Below, piece by piece: positions 35,209-43,748 of a stretch of 64,000 nucleotides of DNA. The stretch's first letter is position 1. Each line of letters starts with the position of its first letter. The notes under the pieces were generated by a model. That model saw nothing but the letters and a program-made list of their open reading frames with translations. It was not told the origin of the DNA and made no database searches. This DNA comes from Thermopolyspora sp044507605 (lineage in GTDB: Bacteria > Actinomycetota > Actinomycetes > Streptosporangiales > Streptosporangiaceae): contig JBIQJI010000004.1 in assembly GCA_044507605.1 (NCBI GenBank), positions 99,699 through 163,698 of the forward strand, read 5' to 3'. The position numbers and the translations under genes were made by a program.

Positions 35209-36069
35209 ATGAGCGACTCGTTGGTCAGCATTGTGGTCCCCGCGCACAACGAGGCGGCGGGCATCGCGGCCAACCTGTGGAAAACCCTTGAGGGCACCGC
35301 GCCGGGCGAGTTCGACGTGATCGTGGTGGCCAACGCCTGCACCGACGACACCGCGCGGGCCGCGGCGGCCGTGCCGGGGGTCCGCGTCATCCAGACCGAG
35401 GTGCCGGGCAAGACGCACGCGTTGCGGCTCGGCGACGAGGCGTGCCGTGTCTTCCCCCGCGTCTACCTCGACGCCGACGTGGAGCTGTCGGCCGCGGCGG
35501 TGCGGGCGCTGGTCGCGGCGGCGGCCCGGCCCGGGGTGCTCGCCTGCGCGCCCGTGCCGGAGCTCGACCTCGACGGGGTCGGCGGCGTCGCCCGGCGCAT
35601 GCACCGGGTGCACGAACGGCTCGTCGCGCCGCACCGGGCGCTCGCCGGCACCGGCGTCTACGTGCTCACCCGGGCCGGCCACGACCGGGTCTTCCCGATG
35701 CCGCCCGGCCTCATCTCCGACGACGGGTACGTGCACCGCAGCTTCGCCCCGCACGAGCGGGCCGTCGTGCCCGAGGCCCGCTCGGTGGTGCGGCCCGCCC
35801 GCACCGTCTCGGCGCACCTGCGCCGCCGGGTCAGGGTGCGGCTCGGCAACCGGCAGCTCGACGAGCTGGGCCTGCCGCTGCCCGAGGGGCGGCTGGAGCT
35901 CGGCGCGCTGCGCCGCCTGGTGGCCGCAGGGGAGGTCGGCCGGCTCGACGCGGCCTGCTACCTCGCCGTGCTGGCCGCCGACCGGGCCCTGACCCGGCTG
36001 CGGCGGGGCGGAACGGTGTCCTGGGGCACCGACACGAGCAGCCGGGCTCACCGCAGCGCCGCGTCGTAG
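35209..36069 (+). CDS. GT2 glycosyltransferase
   Basis: 286 residues beginning SLVSIVVPAHNEAAGIAANL with a DADVELS metal-binding motif near residue 87 and RAHLRRRVRVRLGN-like basic segments near the end. It is probably a soluble or peripheral sugar transferase of the locus. It is an isolated rightward gene among leftward ones, and its last 22 bp overlap the convergent GT4 gene. Confidence 0.87.
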   Translation: MSDSLVSIVVPAHNEAAGIAANLWKTLEGTAPGEFDVIVVANACTDDTARAAAAVPGVRVIQTEVPGKTHALRLGDEACRVFPRVYLDADVELSAAAVRALVAAAARPGVLACAPVPELDLDGVGGVARRMHRVHERLVAPHRALAGTGVYVLTRAGHDRVFPMPPGLISDDGYVHRSFAPHERAVVPEARSVVRPARTVSAHLRRRVRVRLGNRQLDELGLPLPEGRLELGALRRLVAAGEVGRLDAACYLAVLAADRALTRLRRGGTVSWGTDTSSRAHRSAAS

Positions 36070-37244
36070 GCCGCGAGCAGGGCCTTACGGGAGTTCTCCC
36101 ACGACAGCGGGCCGCTCACCCTGGCCTGGCCGATCTCGCCCATCCTGCGGCGCCGCTCCGGGTCGTCGAGCAGCCCGGCGATCAGCTTGGCGAACGCCGA
36201 CTCGTCGTTGCCGGGCGCGTAGACCGCGGCGTCCCCGGCCGACACCCGCGCCTCGCGCAGGTCGAACGACACGATGGGCCGGGCCATCGCCATGTACTCC
36301 ATGATCTTGTTCATGGTGGACACGTCGTTGAGGGGGTTCATCGGGTCGGGGGCCAGGCACACGTCGGCGGTGGACAGGTAGCGCAGCAGGTCCTCGTCGG
36401 GGATGCGCCCGGTGAACTCCACGTCGCCGGTCAGCCCCAGCTCGCGCGACAGCGCCACCATCTGCTCGAAGGTGTCGCCGCCGCCCACGAACACCGCGTG
36501 CCAGTCGGCGCGGCCCACCTCGTCGCGCAGCCTCGCCAGCGCCCGCAGCGCGTAGTCGACGCCGTCCTGCGGCCCCATCACGCCGAGATAGCACAGCAGG
36601 TACGGCTTCCCCCGCTTGATCGACTCGTCCGGCGGCAACTGGCGGAACCGCTCGACGGCCGGGGCGCTGCGCACCACGAACACCTCGTCGGGCCGCTTGC
36701 CGCCCCTGGTCAGCGCGACCTGGCGGTAGCTCTCGTTGGTGGCGATCACCACGTCGGCGGCCCGGTACGTCAGCCGCTCCATCCGGCACACCGCCCGGTA
36801 CAGCAGATCCTCGCCCCGGCCGAACCGGGACAGGTACAGCTCGGGCACCAGGTCGTGCTGGTCGAACACGAACCGCGCGCCGTGCCGCTTGAGCCGCTTG
36901 GCCACCAGGTACAGCAGGTCGGGCGGGTTGCAGGCGTGCACCACGTCCACCGGGCCGACCCGGCGGGCCAGCCGGAACGTGTGCCGCAGCGCGTTGCCGT
37001 ACTCCTGGACATAGCCGATGGGGCCACCGGTGGCCGCCGTCAGCGGGTACCGGAGGATGTGCACGCCGTCGATTCGCGCCTCCGGCTCGGTGTCGCGCTT
37101 GACCCCCTGCGGGCAGATGACGTGCACCTCCCAGCCGGCGTCGCGCAGCGCCGTGCTCTCCTGCCACACGCGCCGGTCGAACGGCACCGAGAGGTTCTCG
37201 ACGAGGATCAGCGCCTTCCGGCCGCCCGGCTTCGGCTTCGTCAT
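36048..37244 (-). CDS. GT4 glycosyltransferase
   Basis: 398 residues with the GT-B fold: an N-terminal ALILVENLSVPFDRRVWQESTALRDAGWEVHVICP domain with a further HACNPPDLLYLVAKRLKRHG segment, then a C-terminal donor-binding domain with YLGVMGPQDGVDYALRA and LAPDPMNPLNDVSTMNKIMEYMAM (the Glu before YMAM matches the donor-binding Glu). The wording is close to actinobacterial WbuB/mannosyltransferase-like proteins. It follows the dehydrogenase gene with 4 bp spacing. Confidence 0.9.
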   Translation of the reverse strand: MTKPKPGGRKALILVENLSVPFDRRVWQESTALRDAGWEVHVICPQGVKRDTEPEARIDGVHILRYPLTAATGGPIGYVQEYGNALRHTFRLARRVGPVDVVHACNPPDLLYLVAKRLKRHGARFVFDQHDLVPELYLSRFGRGEDLLYRAVCRMERLTYRAADVVIATNESYRQVALTRGGKRPDEVFVVRSAPAVERFRQLPPDESIKRGKPYLLCYLGVMGPQDGVDYALRALARLRDEVGRADWHAVFVGGGDTFEQMVALSRELGLTGDVEFTGRIPDEDLLRYLSTADVCLAPDPMNPLNDVSTMNKIMEYMAMARPIVSFDLREARVSAGDAAVYAPGNDESAFAKLIAGLLDDPERRRRMGEIGQARVSGPLSWENSRKALLAAYDAALR

Positions 37245-37248
37245 CGGG

Positions 37249-38586
37249 TCACCACCCCAGCCCGGCGTAGGTGGGCGAGGTGCGCCGCTTCTCGGCGTCG
37301 GGCAGCCGCACCAGGTCGACGATCCGCCGGTCGCCGGCGCGGTCGAGCGCGGCCAGCACGGCGGGATCCGTGCAGCCGATGACGCACACCTCGGCGTGGT
37401 CGAGGACCTCGTCGGCCGAGGTGCTGAGCAGGTCGCCGAGGTGCGGCAGCCGGCTTTCGATGTAGTCGCGGTTGGCGCCCATCAGCCGCGACAGGGTCAC
37501 GTTGGAGTCGTAGATGCGCAGGTCGTAGCCCTTGCCGAGGAGACGTTCGGCGAGCTCGACGAGCGGGCTTTCCCGCAGGTCGTCGGTGCCGGGCTTGAAC
37601 GACAGCCCGAACAGCCCGACGCGCCGCCGCCCGCTCTCGGTGACGAGATCGAAGGCGCGGCGCAGATGCTCCTCGTTCGACGGCAGCACGTGCGACAGCA
37701 GCGGCACCGACACGTCGGCGCGGCGGGCCGCGTAGACGAGGCCGCGCAGGTCCTTCGGCAGGCAGGACCCGCCGAACGCGAACCCCGGCCGCAGGTACGC
37801 CGGGCTGACGTTGAGCTTGGTGTCGGCGAGGAAGACGTCCATGACGCGGTGCGAGTCGAGGCCGAGCGCCCGGCAGATCGCGCCCAGCTCGTTCGCGAAC
37901 CCGATCTTCACCCCGTGGAAGGCGTTGTCCGCGTACTTCGCCATCTCGGCGACGGCGAGCGGCACCCGGAACACCTGCCCCGGCAGCCCTTCGTACAGCT
38001 CGGCCACCACGTCACCGCTCGCGACGTCCAGCTCGCCGATGACCGTCTTGGGCGGCTCGAAGAAGTCGCGCACGCTCGTGCCCTCGCGCAGGAACTCGGG
38101 GTTCACCGCCACCCCGAAGTCCACCCCGGCGGTCAGCCCCGAGGAGCGTTCCAGAATCGGAATCAGCAGGTCGGCGCAGGTGCCCGGCAGCATCGTGCTG
38201 CGGAACACCACCGTGTGCCCGCCCTGGTGCCCGGGCCCCCGGCCCGGCCGCCCGGCGAGGGCCCGGCCGATCTCCTCGGCCACCCGCTCCAGGTACGTCG
38301 TCGACAGGCTGCCGTTGGGCGCCGACGGCGTGCCCACACAGACCAGCGACACGTCTGACGCCGCGACGGCCGCCGCGGCGTCGCCGGTGGCGCGTAATGC
38401 GCCGGCGGCCACCACCTCGGCCGTGAGCTCCCCGATGCGCTCCTCGACCACCGGGGCCCGCCCCCGGCCGATGAGGTCGATCTTGACGGGGTTGACGTCG
38501 ACCCCGACGACCTCATGCCCACGGGCCGCCAGGCACGCCGCCGACACGCAGCCGACGTACCCCAGCCCGAATACGCTGATCTTCAT
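37249..38586 (-). CDS. Nucleotide-sugar 6-dehydrogenase, closest to GDP-mannose 6-dehydrogenase (AlgD-like)
   Basis: 445 residues. FGLGYVG (6-12) binds NAD, ICVGTP-type LVCVGTP is near 81-87, NPEFLREGT is near 162, and the catalytic Cys275 is in FAFGGSCLPKD. GLSFKPGTDDLRESPLVELAERLLGKGYDLRIYD strongly resembles the AlgD version of this family rather than typical UDP-glucose dehydrogenases. The product would be GDP-mannuronate (or UDP-glucuronate). Thus the polymer probably contains a uronic acid. It is followed by the GT4 gene in the same unit. Confidence 0.88.
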   Translation of the reverse strand: MKISVFGLGYVGCVSAACLAARGHEVVGVDVNPVKIDLIGRGRAPVVEERIGELTAEVVAAGALRATGDAAAAVAASDVSLVCVGTPSAPNGSLSTTYLERVAEEIGRALAGRPGRGPGHQGGHTVVFRSTMLPGTCADLLIPILERSSGLTAGVDFGVAVNPEFLREGTSVRDFFEPPKTVIGELDVASGDVVAELYEGLPGQVFRVPLAVAEMAKYADNAFHGVKIGFANELGAICRALGLDSHRVMDVFLADTKLNVSPAYLRPGFAFGGSCLPKDLRGLVYAARRADVSVPLLSHVLPSNEEHLRRAFDLVTESGRRRVGLFGLSFKPGTDDLRESPLVELAERLLGKGYDLRIYDSNVTLSRLMGANRDYIESRLPHLGDLLSTSADEVLDHAEVCVIGCTDPAVLAALDRAGDRRIVDLVRLPDAEKRRTSPTYAGLGW

Positions 38587-38649
38587 CTCTGCCCGGCGTC
38601 CCGCTGGACCGGGGCGCCGCTCCTTTCCTTTCTGGGGGGATGGGAAGGA

Positions 38650-39759
38650 CTAGCGGCCCGTGGCGCGGCGCAGCGTCCGCACGGCGCTGCGCAGCCCGGG
38701 CCCGAGCGCGGACGACTTCGCCGACGCGATCAACGACGTGCGCGCCCGGCGCAACGCCCGCAGGGTGGTGCTCCGGGTGACCAGGCCCTGGCTCACCCGG
38801 GTCTCGCCGGTCTTGGCCCGCCGCTTGTACTCGTCGTCGCCGCGCCCGAGGTCGATCCTGGCGATGCCGAGGGCCGGCGCGGCGCCCACCAGCTCGCGCA
38901 GCAGCATCCAGCCGGGCGCCAGGTTGCCGAACCCGGGGTCGTAGACCGGGAACCACCAGTGCAGCACGCTCCCCGACCGCAGCCCGAAGTGCGCGGCCAG
39001 CAGGTGCGGCCCGGCGCGCAGCGTCGACAGGATGCCGCCGAACGACGGCTCGCGGACCCTGAGCAGGCGGGCGAGCAGCTCGCGCCGGCCCGGCGCCGCG
39101 AAGTAGTCCCGGGCGCCGGTGGCGGCGTACTGTGCCCGCTTCAGCTCGATCACCCGGTCCAGGACCTCCGGGTCGGGGTCGTCGGCGGTGAACCGCACCG
39201 TCCCGTACGTCCGCTCCGCCTTGGCCGCGCGGCGCCGGGCCTGCCCCATGTTGTCCTTGCCGCTGCGCGACGCCCGGCCCAGATAGCCGGTCAGGCCGCC
39301 GGTCGTCTCGACGTACGGCGACGGCATCCTCGACTCGACCCAGGGCCCGAAGCCGGGGCAGTCCACCAGGTGGTCGAACGCGTAGCCGCGCACCCCGCCG
39401 GTCAGCAGCTTCAGCGGCGCGAACGACGCCCCCGCCGCGAGCACCGGCCCCTGAAAGTCGGCCCCCGGCCAGCCCACGGGCCGCAGCAGCGAGCGCTCCC
39501 GGTGGCAGGGCAGCAGCACGGTCACCCGCCCGGCGTCGTCGGAGCCCACCAGCACCTGCACGCCCGCGCCGCGCGGCCGCATGGTCGCGTCGACGGCCGC
39601 GGCGAAGCCCGGGTGGAAGTAGGGGCTGTCCAACGCCGGGTTGCCGTCGCGCAGCCGCTGCCAGGCGTCCAGCTCGCGCGCCGTGAGCGCGTCGAACTCC
39701 ACCACGCGCGACGTCACCGGCCCCCCCGAGGGGCGCGGCCCACGCACGGACATGCTCAT
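38650..39759 (-). CDS. GNAT/FemAB-like transferase (BioF2-like)
   Basis: 369 residues with two GNAT-like halves: RLRDGNPALDSPYFHPGFAAAVDA at the start and an acyl-CoA/aminoacyl-binding region with WWFPVYDPGFGNLAPGWMLLRELV in the second. It is typical of the proteins annotated as GNAT or CelD/FemAB-like in polysaccharide loci, which transfer acyl or aminoacyl groups to sugars. The C-terminal 60 residues are basic and helical. A 63-bp gap separates it from the dehydrogenase gene. Confidence 0.82.
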   Translation of the reverse strand: MSMSVRGPRPSGGPVTSRVVEFDALTARELDAWQRLRDGNPALDSPYFHPGFAAAVDATMRPRGAGVQVLVGSDDAGRVTVLLPCHRERSLLRPVGWPGADFQGPVLAAGASFAPLKLLTGGVRGYAFDHLVDCPGFGPWVESRMPSPYVETTGGLTGYLGRASRSGKDNMGQARRRAAKAERTYGTVRFTADDPDPEVLDRVIELKRAQYAATGARDYFAAPGRRELLARLLRVREPSFGGILSTLRAGPHLLAAHFGLRSGSVLHWWFPVYDPGFGNLAPGWMLLRELVGAAPALGIARIDLGRGDDEYKRRAKTGETRVSQGLVTRSTTLRALRRARTSLIASAKSSALGPGLRSAVRTLRRATGR

Positions 39760-39818
39760 GTCGTCCTCCAGTCGGCCACACCGGCCGGGGCTAAGGGCGG
39801 GTCATAGGGCGCGGCCGG

Positions 39819-40769
39819 TCAGTCGGCCAGGGCGCGCAGCCGCCGGGACGGCCGCAGCAGCGCGACGACCGAGGCCCGTGCCGTGCGGCGCCCGGCCAGC
39901 GCCCGCACCCCCTCGCCGGCCACCACGGCCAGGAAGTACGCGAACGCCGACACCGGGTCGCGGCGGCGCCGGAACAGCCGTACCTTGTTCACGGTCAGCA
40001 GGGCGGCCAGCGTGGGGTCGACGCCCGAGCCGCCGCCGATGTGCTCGACCACCGCCGACGGCTCGTACCACACCGTCAGGCCCTGGTCGGCGGCGCGCAG
40101 CGCGTACTCGGTCTCCTCGCTGTAGAGCAGGAACGACTCGTCCCACGGGCCGACCCGGCGGATCGTCTCGGCCGAGACGAGCATGGCCGCCCCGGTGGCC
40201 CAGGCGACCCGGGCGGGCCGCTCGTACTCCGCGGGGTCGAAGACGAGCTCGCCGAGGGTGCCGATGCGGCCGGCCCGCACCCCGCCGATGACGGCCTCCA
40301 CCCAGGCCCGCCACACCGTGGGCATGCGGCGCAGCGAGGGCTGCAGGCTGCCGTCGGGGTTGACCAGGCGGGGCGCGGCGATGCCGCAGCCGGGCCGCTC
40401 CAGGGCCCGCATGAGGGTCACGAGGGTGCGGGGGCGCAGGCGGCAGTCGGGGTTGAGCACGAGGACGGCGTCCAGCGCGTCGAGGTCGAGCGCCTCGATG
40501 CCGGCGTTGACGGCGGCGGCGTACCCGGCGTTGCGGCCGAGCTGGACGGTCAGGATCGGCAGGTCCGACGTGCGCACGGCGATGCCCAGCGAGTCGTCCC
40601 TGGAGGCGTTGTCGGCGACGACGACGGCCGCCAGGCGGGTGCCCTCGGCGCCGGCACGCAGCGACGCCAGGCAGCCGGGCAGCACGTCGGCGCTGTTGTA
40701 CGTCACCACGACGACGGCGACGCGGGGGATCACGGCGGGGGGACGGGCGGCGGACATGCGGGCGGTCAC
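39819..40769 (-). CDS. GT2 glycosyltransferase (rhamnosyltransferase-like)
   Basis: 316 residues with VVVTYNSADVLPGCLASL, LNPDCRLRP and an EETEYALRA region typical of rhamnosyltransferase-type GT2 enzymes, then a basic tail. GTG 40769 overlaps the previous stop (GTGA), as in most junctions of this locus; ATG 40757 is a possible alternative. It may use the dTDP-rhamnose made by the Rml enzymes; this is inference. Confidence 0.85.
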   Translation of the reverse strand: MTARMSAARPPAVIPRVAVVVVTYNSADVLPGCLASLRAGAEGTRLAAVVVADNASRDDSLGIAVRTSDLPILTVQLGRNAGYAAAVNAGIEALDLDALDAVLVLNPDCRLRPRTLVTLMRALERPGCGIAAPRLVNPDGSLQPSLRRMPTVWRAWVEAVIGGVRAGRIGTLGELVFDPAEYERPARVAWATGAAMLVSAETIRRVGPWDESFLLYSEETEYALRAADQGLTVWYEPSAVVEHIGGGSGVDPTLAALLTVNKVRLFRRRRDPVSAFAYFLAVVAGEGVRALAGRRTARASVVALLRPSRRLRALAD

Positions 40770-41434
40770 CACCGGATCCGCTTGACGGCGCGGGCGGCGG
40801 CCCTGTGGGCGCGCAGCGGCAGCGAAGGGCTGCCGTCGAGGACGGTGGCGATCCAGGCGTCGTCGAGGTCGTGCCGGAGGCTCGTGCGGGCCTGCAGCCA
40901 GTCGCCGGGCCGGGCCCGGCCGCCGTCGCTCGTGTAGGCGCGGGTCACGCCGTGGCGGCGTAACGTTTTCAGCACGTGCCGGTCGTACGACCCGAACGGG
41001 ATGGCGACCCGCGACACCGGCTCGCCCGTGAGCTCGCCGAGCACCTGATGGGCGGCTGTCAGCTCCTGCGTCATCTGGTCGGCGTCGGCGCGCCGCCAGT
41101 CGCGGTGCGCCCATCCGTGCGAGCCGACGCGCATGCCGCCGCGCACCAGCTCGCGCACGCCGTCGGCGTCGAGCCGGCCCGGCCGGCCGAGCAGCCCGGC
41201 CAGCACGAAGAACTCCGCGGTGATGCCGCGCTCACGCAGGCGGGGGAGCGCGATCTCCACGTCGGAGGCGTTGCCGTCGTCGAACGTGACGACCACGTCG
41301 GTCCGCCCGGCGACGGCGTCCAGCACCCGCTCGAACCTGCCGATGTCGACCCAGGTCAGGTCCTCGTCGGGGTCGAGCCGGCGCGACGTCGGCCCGACGC
41401 CGTGCACGGTCAGGTTGACAACGGTGTCCGGCAC
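40766..41434 (-). CDS. Polysaccharide deacetylase (NodB-like)
   Basis: 222 residues with VTFDDG (49-54), the metal-binding His pair in GSHGWAH (104-110) and the AIPFGSYD block. No signal peptide is present, so it may deacetylate a cytosolic precursor. GTG 41434 has GAGGGAG upstream and is preferred over upstream in-frame shadow sequence. The stop overlaps the next GTG. Confidence 0.87.
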   Translation of the reverse strand: MPDTVVNLTVHGVGPTSRRLDPDEDLTWVDIGRFERVLDAVAGRTDVVVTFDDGNASDVEIALPRLRERGITAEFFVLAGLLGRPGRLDADGVRELVRGGMRVGSHGWAHRDWRRADADQMTQELTAAHQVLGELTGEPVSRVAIPFGSYDRHVLKTLRRHGVTRAYTSDGGRARPGDWLQARTSLRHDLDDAWIATVLDGSPSLPLRAHRAAARAVKRIRW

Positions 41435-41502
41435 CCTTGCTCCCTCGTTCCCACCCTTGCCGCCGGGCGGCCGCGCCGCCCGCCGCGTCGCATGACGGCC
41501 CC

Positions 41503-42471
41503 TCAGGGCCGCATGGGTCCGCTCAGCTGGTCGGCGTACCAGGCGACGGTCCGCCGTAGTCCCTCTTCTAAGTCGGTTGTGGGGTGCCATCGGATTACTT
41601 CCGTTGTGGATGTGATGTCGGAAACTTGCGGAATGTCCATCGGACGGGCGCGCACCGCTCCGTACGACGGCCGCGCCGGCCCGCCCACGACCTTCGCCAG
41701 CAGCTCGACCGTCTCGCGGATCGACACCTGGGTCCCGCCGCCGACGTCGAACACCCCGCCCGGGGCGCGCCCGCTCGTGCCGGCGGCCAGGAACGCCTCC
41801 ACCACGTCGTCCACGTACACCCAGTCGACCAGCCGCTCGCCGCTGGTCACCTGCGGCCGCCTGCCGCGCAGCAGGCTGAGCGTGACGTGCGGCACCAGCT
41901 TGTCGACATCGCGCTGCCCGGGGCCGTACACCATCGCCACCCGCAGCACCGTGACCGGAACGTTCCACAGCCTGTGGAACATGCGCGCGTATCCGGTGGC
42001 GGCCCACTTCGCCGCGGCGTACGGCGACTGCGGCGTCGGATCGGCGTCCCTGGGCTCCTCGACGGAGCCGGCCAGCACGATCCTGGTGCCGGGCAGCTCG
42101 GTGGCGACCGTCAGCAGATTGACCACGCTCGCCAGATTGTCCCGCACGGTCGGCAGGACGAGCCGGACGTCCCGCTCGCCCGTCACCGTGCTGGCCAGGT
42201 GGAACACGGTGCCGGGGTGCACCTTCCGCATCAGGGCGGCCGTCTCGTGCGCCACGGTGAGATCACAGGAGTGCCACAGCTCGCCGTGCGACGACGCCGG
42301 CGGTCTGCGGCTCACCGCGTGCACCTCCGCCCCCAGCCGGCACAGCCGCCGCACCAGATGCGATCCGATGAAACCCGTGGCACCGGTGACCAGCACCCTT
42401 CGTGCTCCCCACCCGGTTCCCCACTCCCGCCGGGTGTCCGGGGACCCCGGCTGCTGCTGCGAACCCAACAA
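41503..42471 (-). CDS. NAD-dependent epimerase/dehydratase
   Basis: 322 residues with TGATGFIGSHLVRRL (NAD site), LAGSVEEPRDADPTPQSPYAAAK (Tyr and Lys of YxxxK), and VDWVYVDDVVEAF. This is a GDP- or dTDP-sugar epimerase/reductase of the extended SDR type. TTG 42471 has GGGGGTGG upstream; a later start is possible, because the first 24 residues are poorly conserved. Leu301 is coded by TTA (41569-41571). It is first of the leftward run 42471-36048. Confidence 0.83.
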   Translation of the reverse strand: MLGSQQQPGSPDTRREWGTGWGARRVLVTGATGFIGSHLVRRLCRLGAEVHAVSRRPPASSHGELWHSCDLTVAHETAALMRKVHPGTVFHLASTVTGERDVRLVLPTVRDNLASVVNLLTVATELPGTRIVLAGSVEEPRDADPTPQSPYAAAKWAATGYARMFHRLWNVPVTVLRVAMVYGPGQRDVDKLVPHVTLSLLRGRRPQVTSGERLVDWVYVDDVVEAFLAAGTSGRAPGGVFDVGGGTQVSIRETVELLAKVVGGPARPSYGAVRARPMDIPQVSDITSTTEVIRWHPTTDLEEGLRRTVAWYADQLSGPMRP

Positions 42472-42588
42472 GAACCACCCCCACCGTGGGACGCGAGAAG
42501 AATTGTTGCAGAGAATTCGAAATCAAGCCATACGACAGGGATATGTGGAGAAAGTATTTTGTGATCAGCTATTTCATGTGCATAGTGC

Positions 42589-42619
42589 AAAAAAGAGGGA
42601 CCCGCCAAGGCGGGCCCCC
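42589..42619 (-). terminator. Rho-independent terminator of korAB
   Basis: On the minus strand GGGGCCCGCC pairs with GGCGGGTCCC (one G-U pair) and is followed by TCTTTTTT. It lies about 53 bp past the korB stop codon. It is a classic intrinsic terminator and rare in such a GC-rich genome. Confidence 0.85.
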
Positions 42620-42671
42620 ATATGCTGAGAAAATCGTTAAATGTCCTATATGATATAAGCCGAACAGGAGT

Positions 42672-43748
42672 TCAGTCGATCCGCCACGTGTCTCCGGCCA
42701 GCAGCAGGTCGGCCAGCTCGCCCTTGCCCTGCTTGGCCACCGCCTCGTCGAGCTGATCGGCCATCAACGCGTCGTACGACGGCCGGTCGACCGACCGGAA
42801 GATGCCGATCGGCACATGCTCGAACGCCGGCTCGTCGAGCCGCGACAGCGCGAACGCCATCGACGGATCGGGATCGTGCGCGTCGTGTACCAGGATCTCG
42901 TCGTCGGCCACCGACGCGCGGTCGACGACCTCGATGCCGCCGTTCGCCGCCCGGCGCACCGCCTTGGTCGTCGACGCGATCGGCCGCCCGTGCTCCAGCC
43001 GGAGCGTGATCTCGTCACGCACCGCGGGATCCTTCAGCTGGTCGAACGCGCCGTCGTTGAAGATGTTGCAGTTCTGGTAGATCTCGACCAGCGAGGCCCC
43101 CCGGTGCGCGGCGGCCTCGCGCAGCACCGAATGCAGGTGCTTGCGGTCGGAGTCGATCGTGCGGGCCACGAAACCGGCCTCGGCGCCGAGCGCCAGCGAG
43201 ACCGGGTTGAACGGCCGGTCCAGCGAGCCCATCGGCGTCGACTTGGTGATCTTGCCGATCTCGGAGGTGGGGGAGTACTGGCCCTTGGTGAGACCGTAGA
43301 TGCGGTTGTTGAACAGCAGGATGTTCAAGTTGACGTTGCGGCGCAGCGCATGGATCAGATGGTTGCCGCCGATCGACAGCGAGTCGCCGTCACCCGTGAT
43401 CACCCACACCGACAGGTCGGGCCGCGAAGCGGCCAGACCCGTCGCGATCGCCGGCGCGCGGCCGTGGATCGAGTGCATGCCGTAGGTGTTGAGGTAGTAG
43501 GGGAACCGCGACGAGCAGCCGATGCCCGAGATGAACACGATGTTCTCGCGCCGCAGCCCGAGCTCGGGCAGGAACGACTGCACGGCCGCGAGGATCGCGT
43601 AGTCACCGCAGCCCGGGCACCAGCGCACCTCCTGGTCGGACTTGAAGTCCTTCAAGGTCTGCCTGGCGTCGGTCTTGGGCACCAGGGTCAGCCCATTGCC
43701 GTTGCGGGAGCCCCCGCCGTTGGCGGAGGCGCCGGGCACACTACTCAC
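42672..43748 (-). CDS. korB: 2-oxoacid:ferredoxin oxidoreductase, beta subunit
   Basis: 358 residues. RWCPGCGDYAIL has the iron-sulfur and substrate-binding cysteines, and GDGDSLSIGGNH binds thiamine diphosphate and magnesium. With KorA it oxidatively decarboxylates 2-oxoglutarate (or another 2-oxoacid) to the acyl-CoA and reduces ferredoxin. It starts 8 bp inside the korA end, so the two are coupled. The N-terminal 20 residues are a Gly/Ser/Asn-rich extension. Confidence 0.93.
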   Translation of the reverse strand: MSSVPGASANGGGSRNGNGLTLVPKTDARQTLKDFKSDQEVRWCPGCGDYAILAAVQSFLPELGLRRENIVFISGIGCSSRFPYYLNTYGMHSIHGRAPAIATGLAASRPDLSVWVITGDGDSLSIGGNHLIHALRRNVNLNILLFNNRIYGLTKGQYSPTSEIGKITKSTPMGSLDRPFNPVSLALGAEAGFVARTIDSDRKHLHSVLREAAAHRGASLVEIYQNCNIFNDGAFDQLKDPAVRDEITLRLEHGRPIASTTKAVRRAANGGIEVVDRASVADDEILVHDAHDPDPSMAFALSRLDEPAFEHVPIGIFRSVDRPSYDALMADQLDEAVAKQGKGELADLLLAGDTWRID

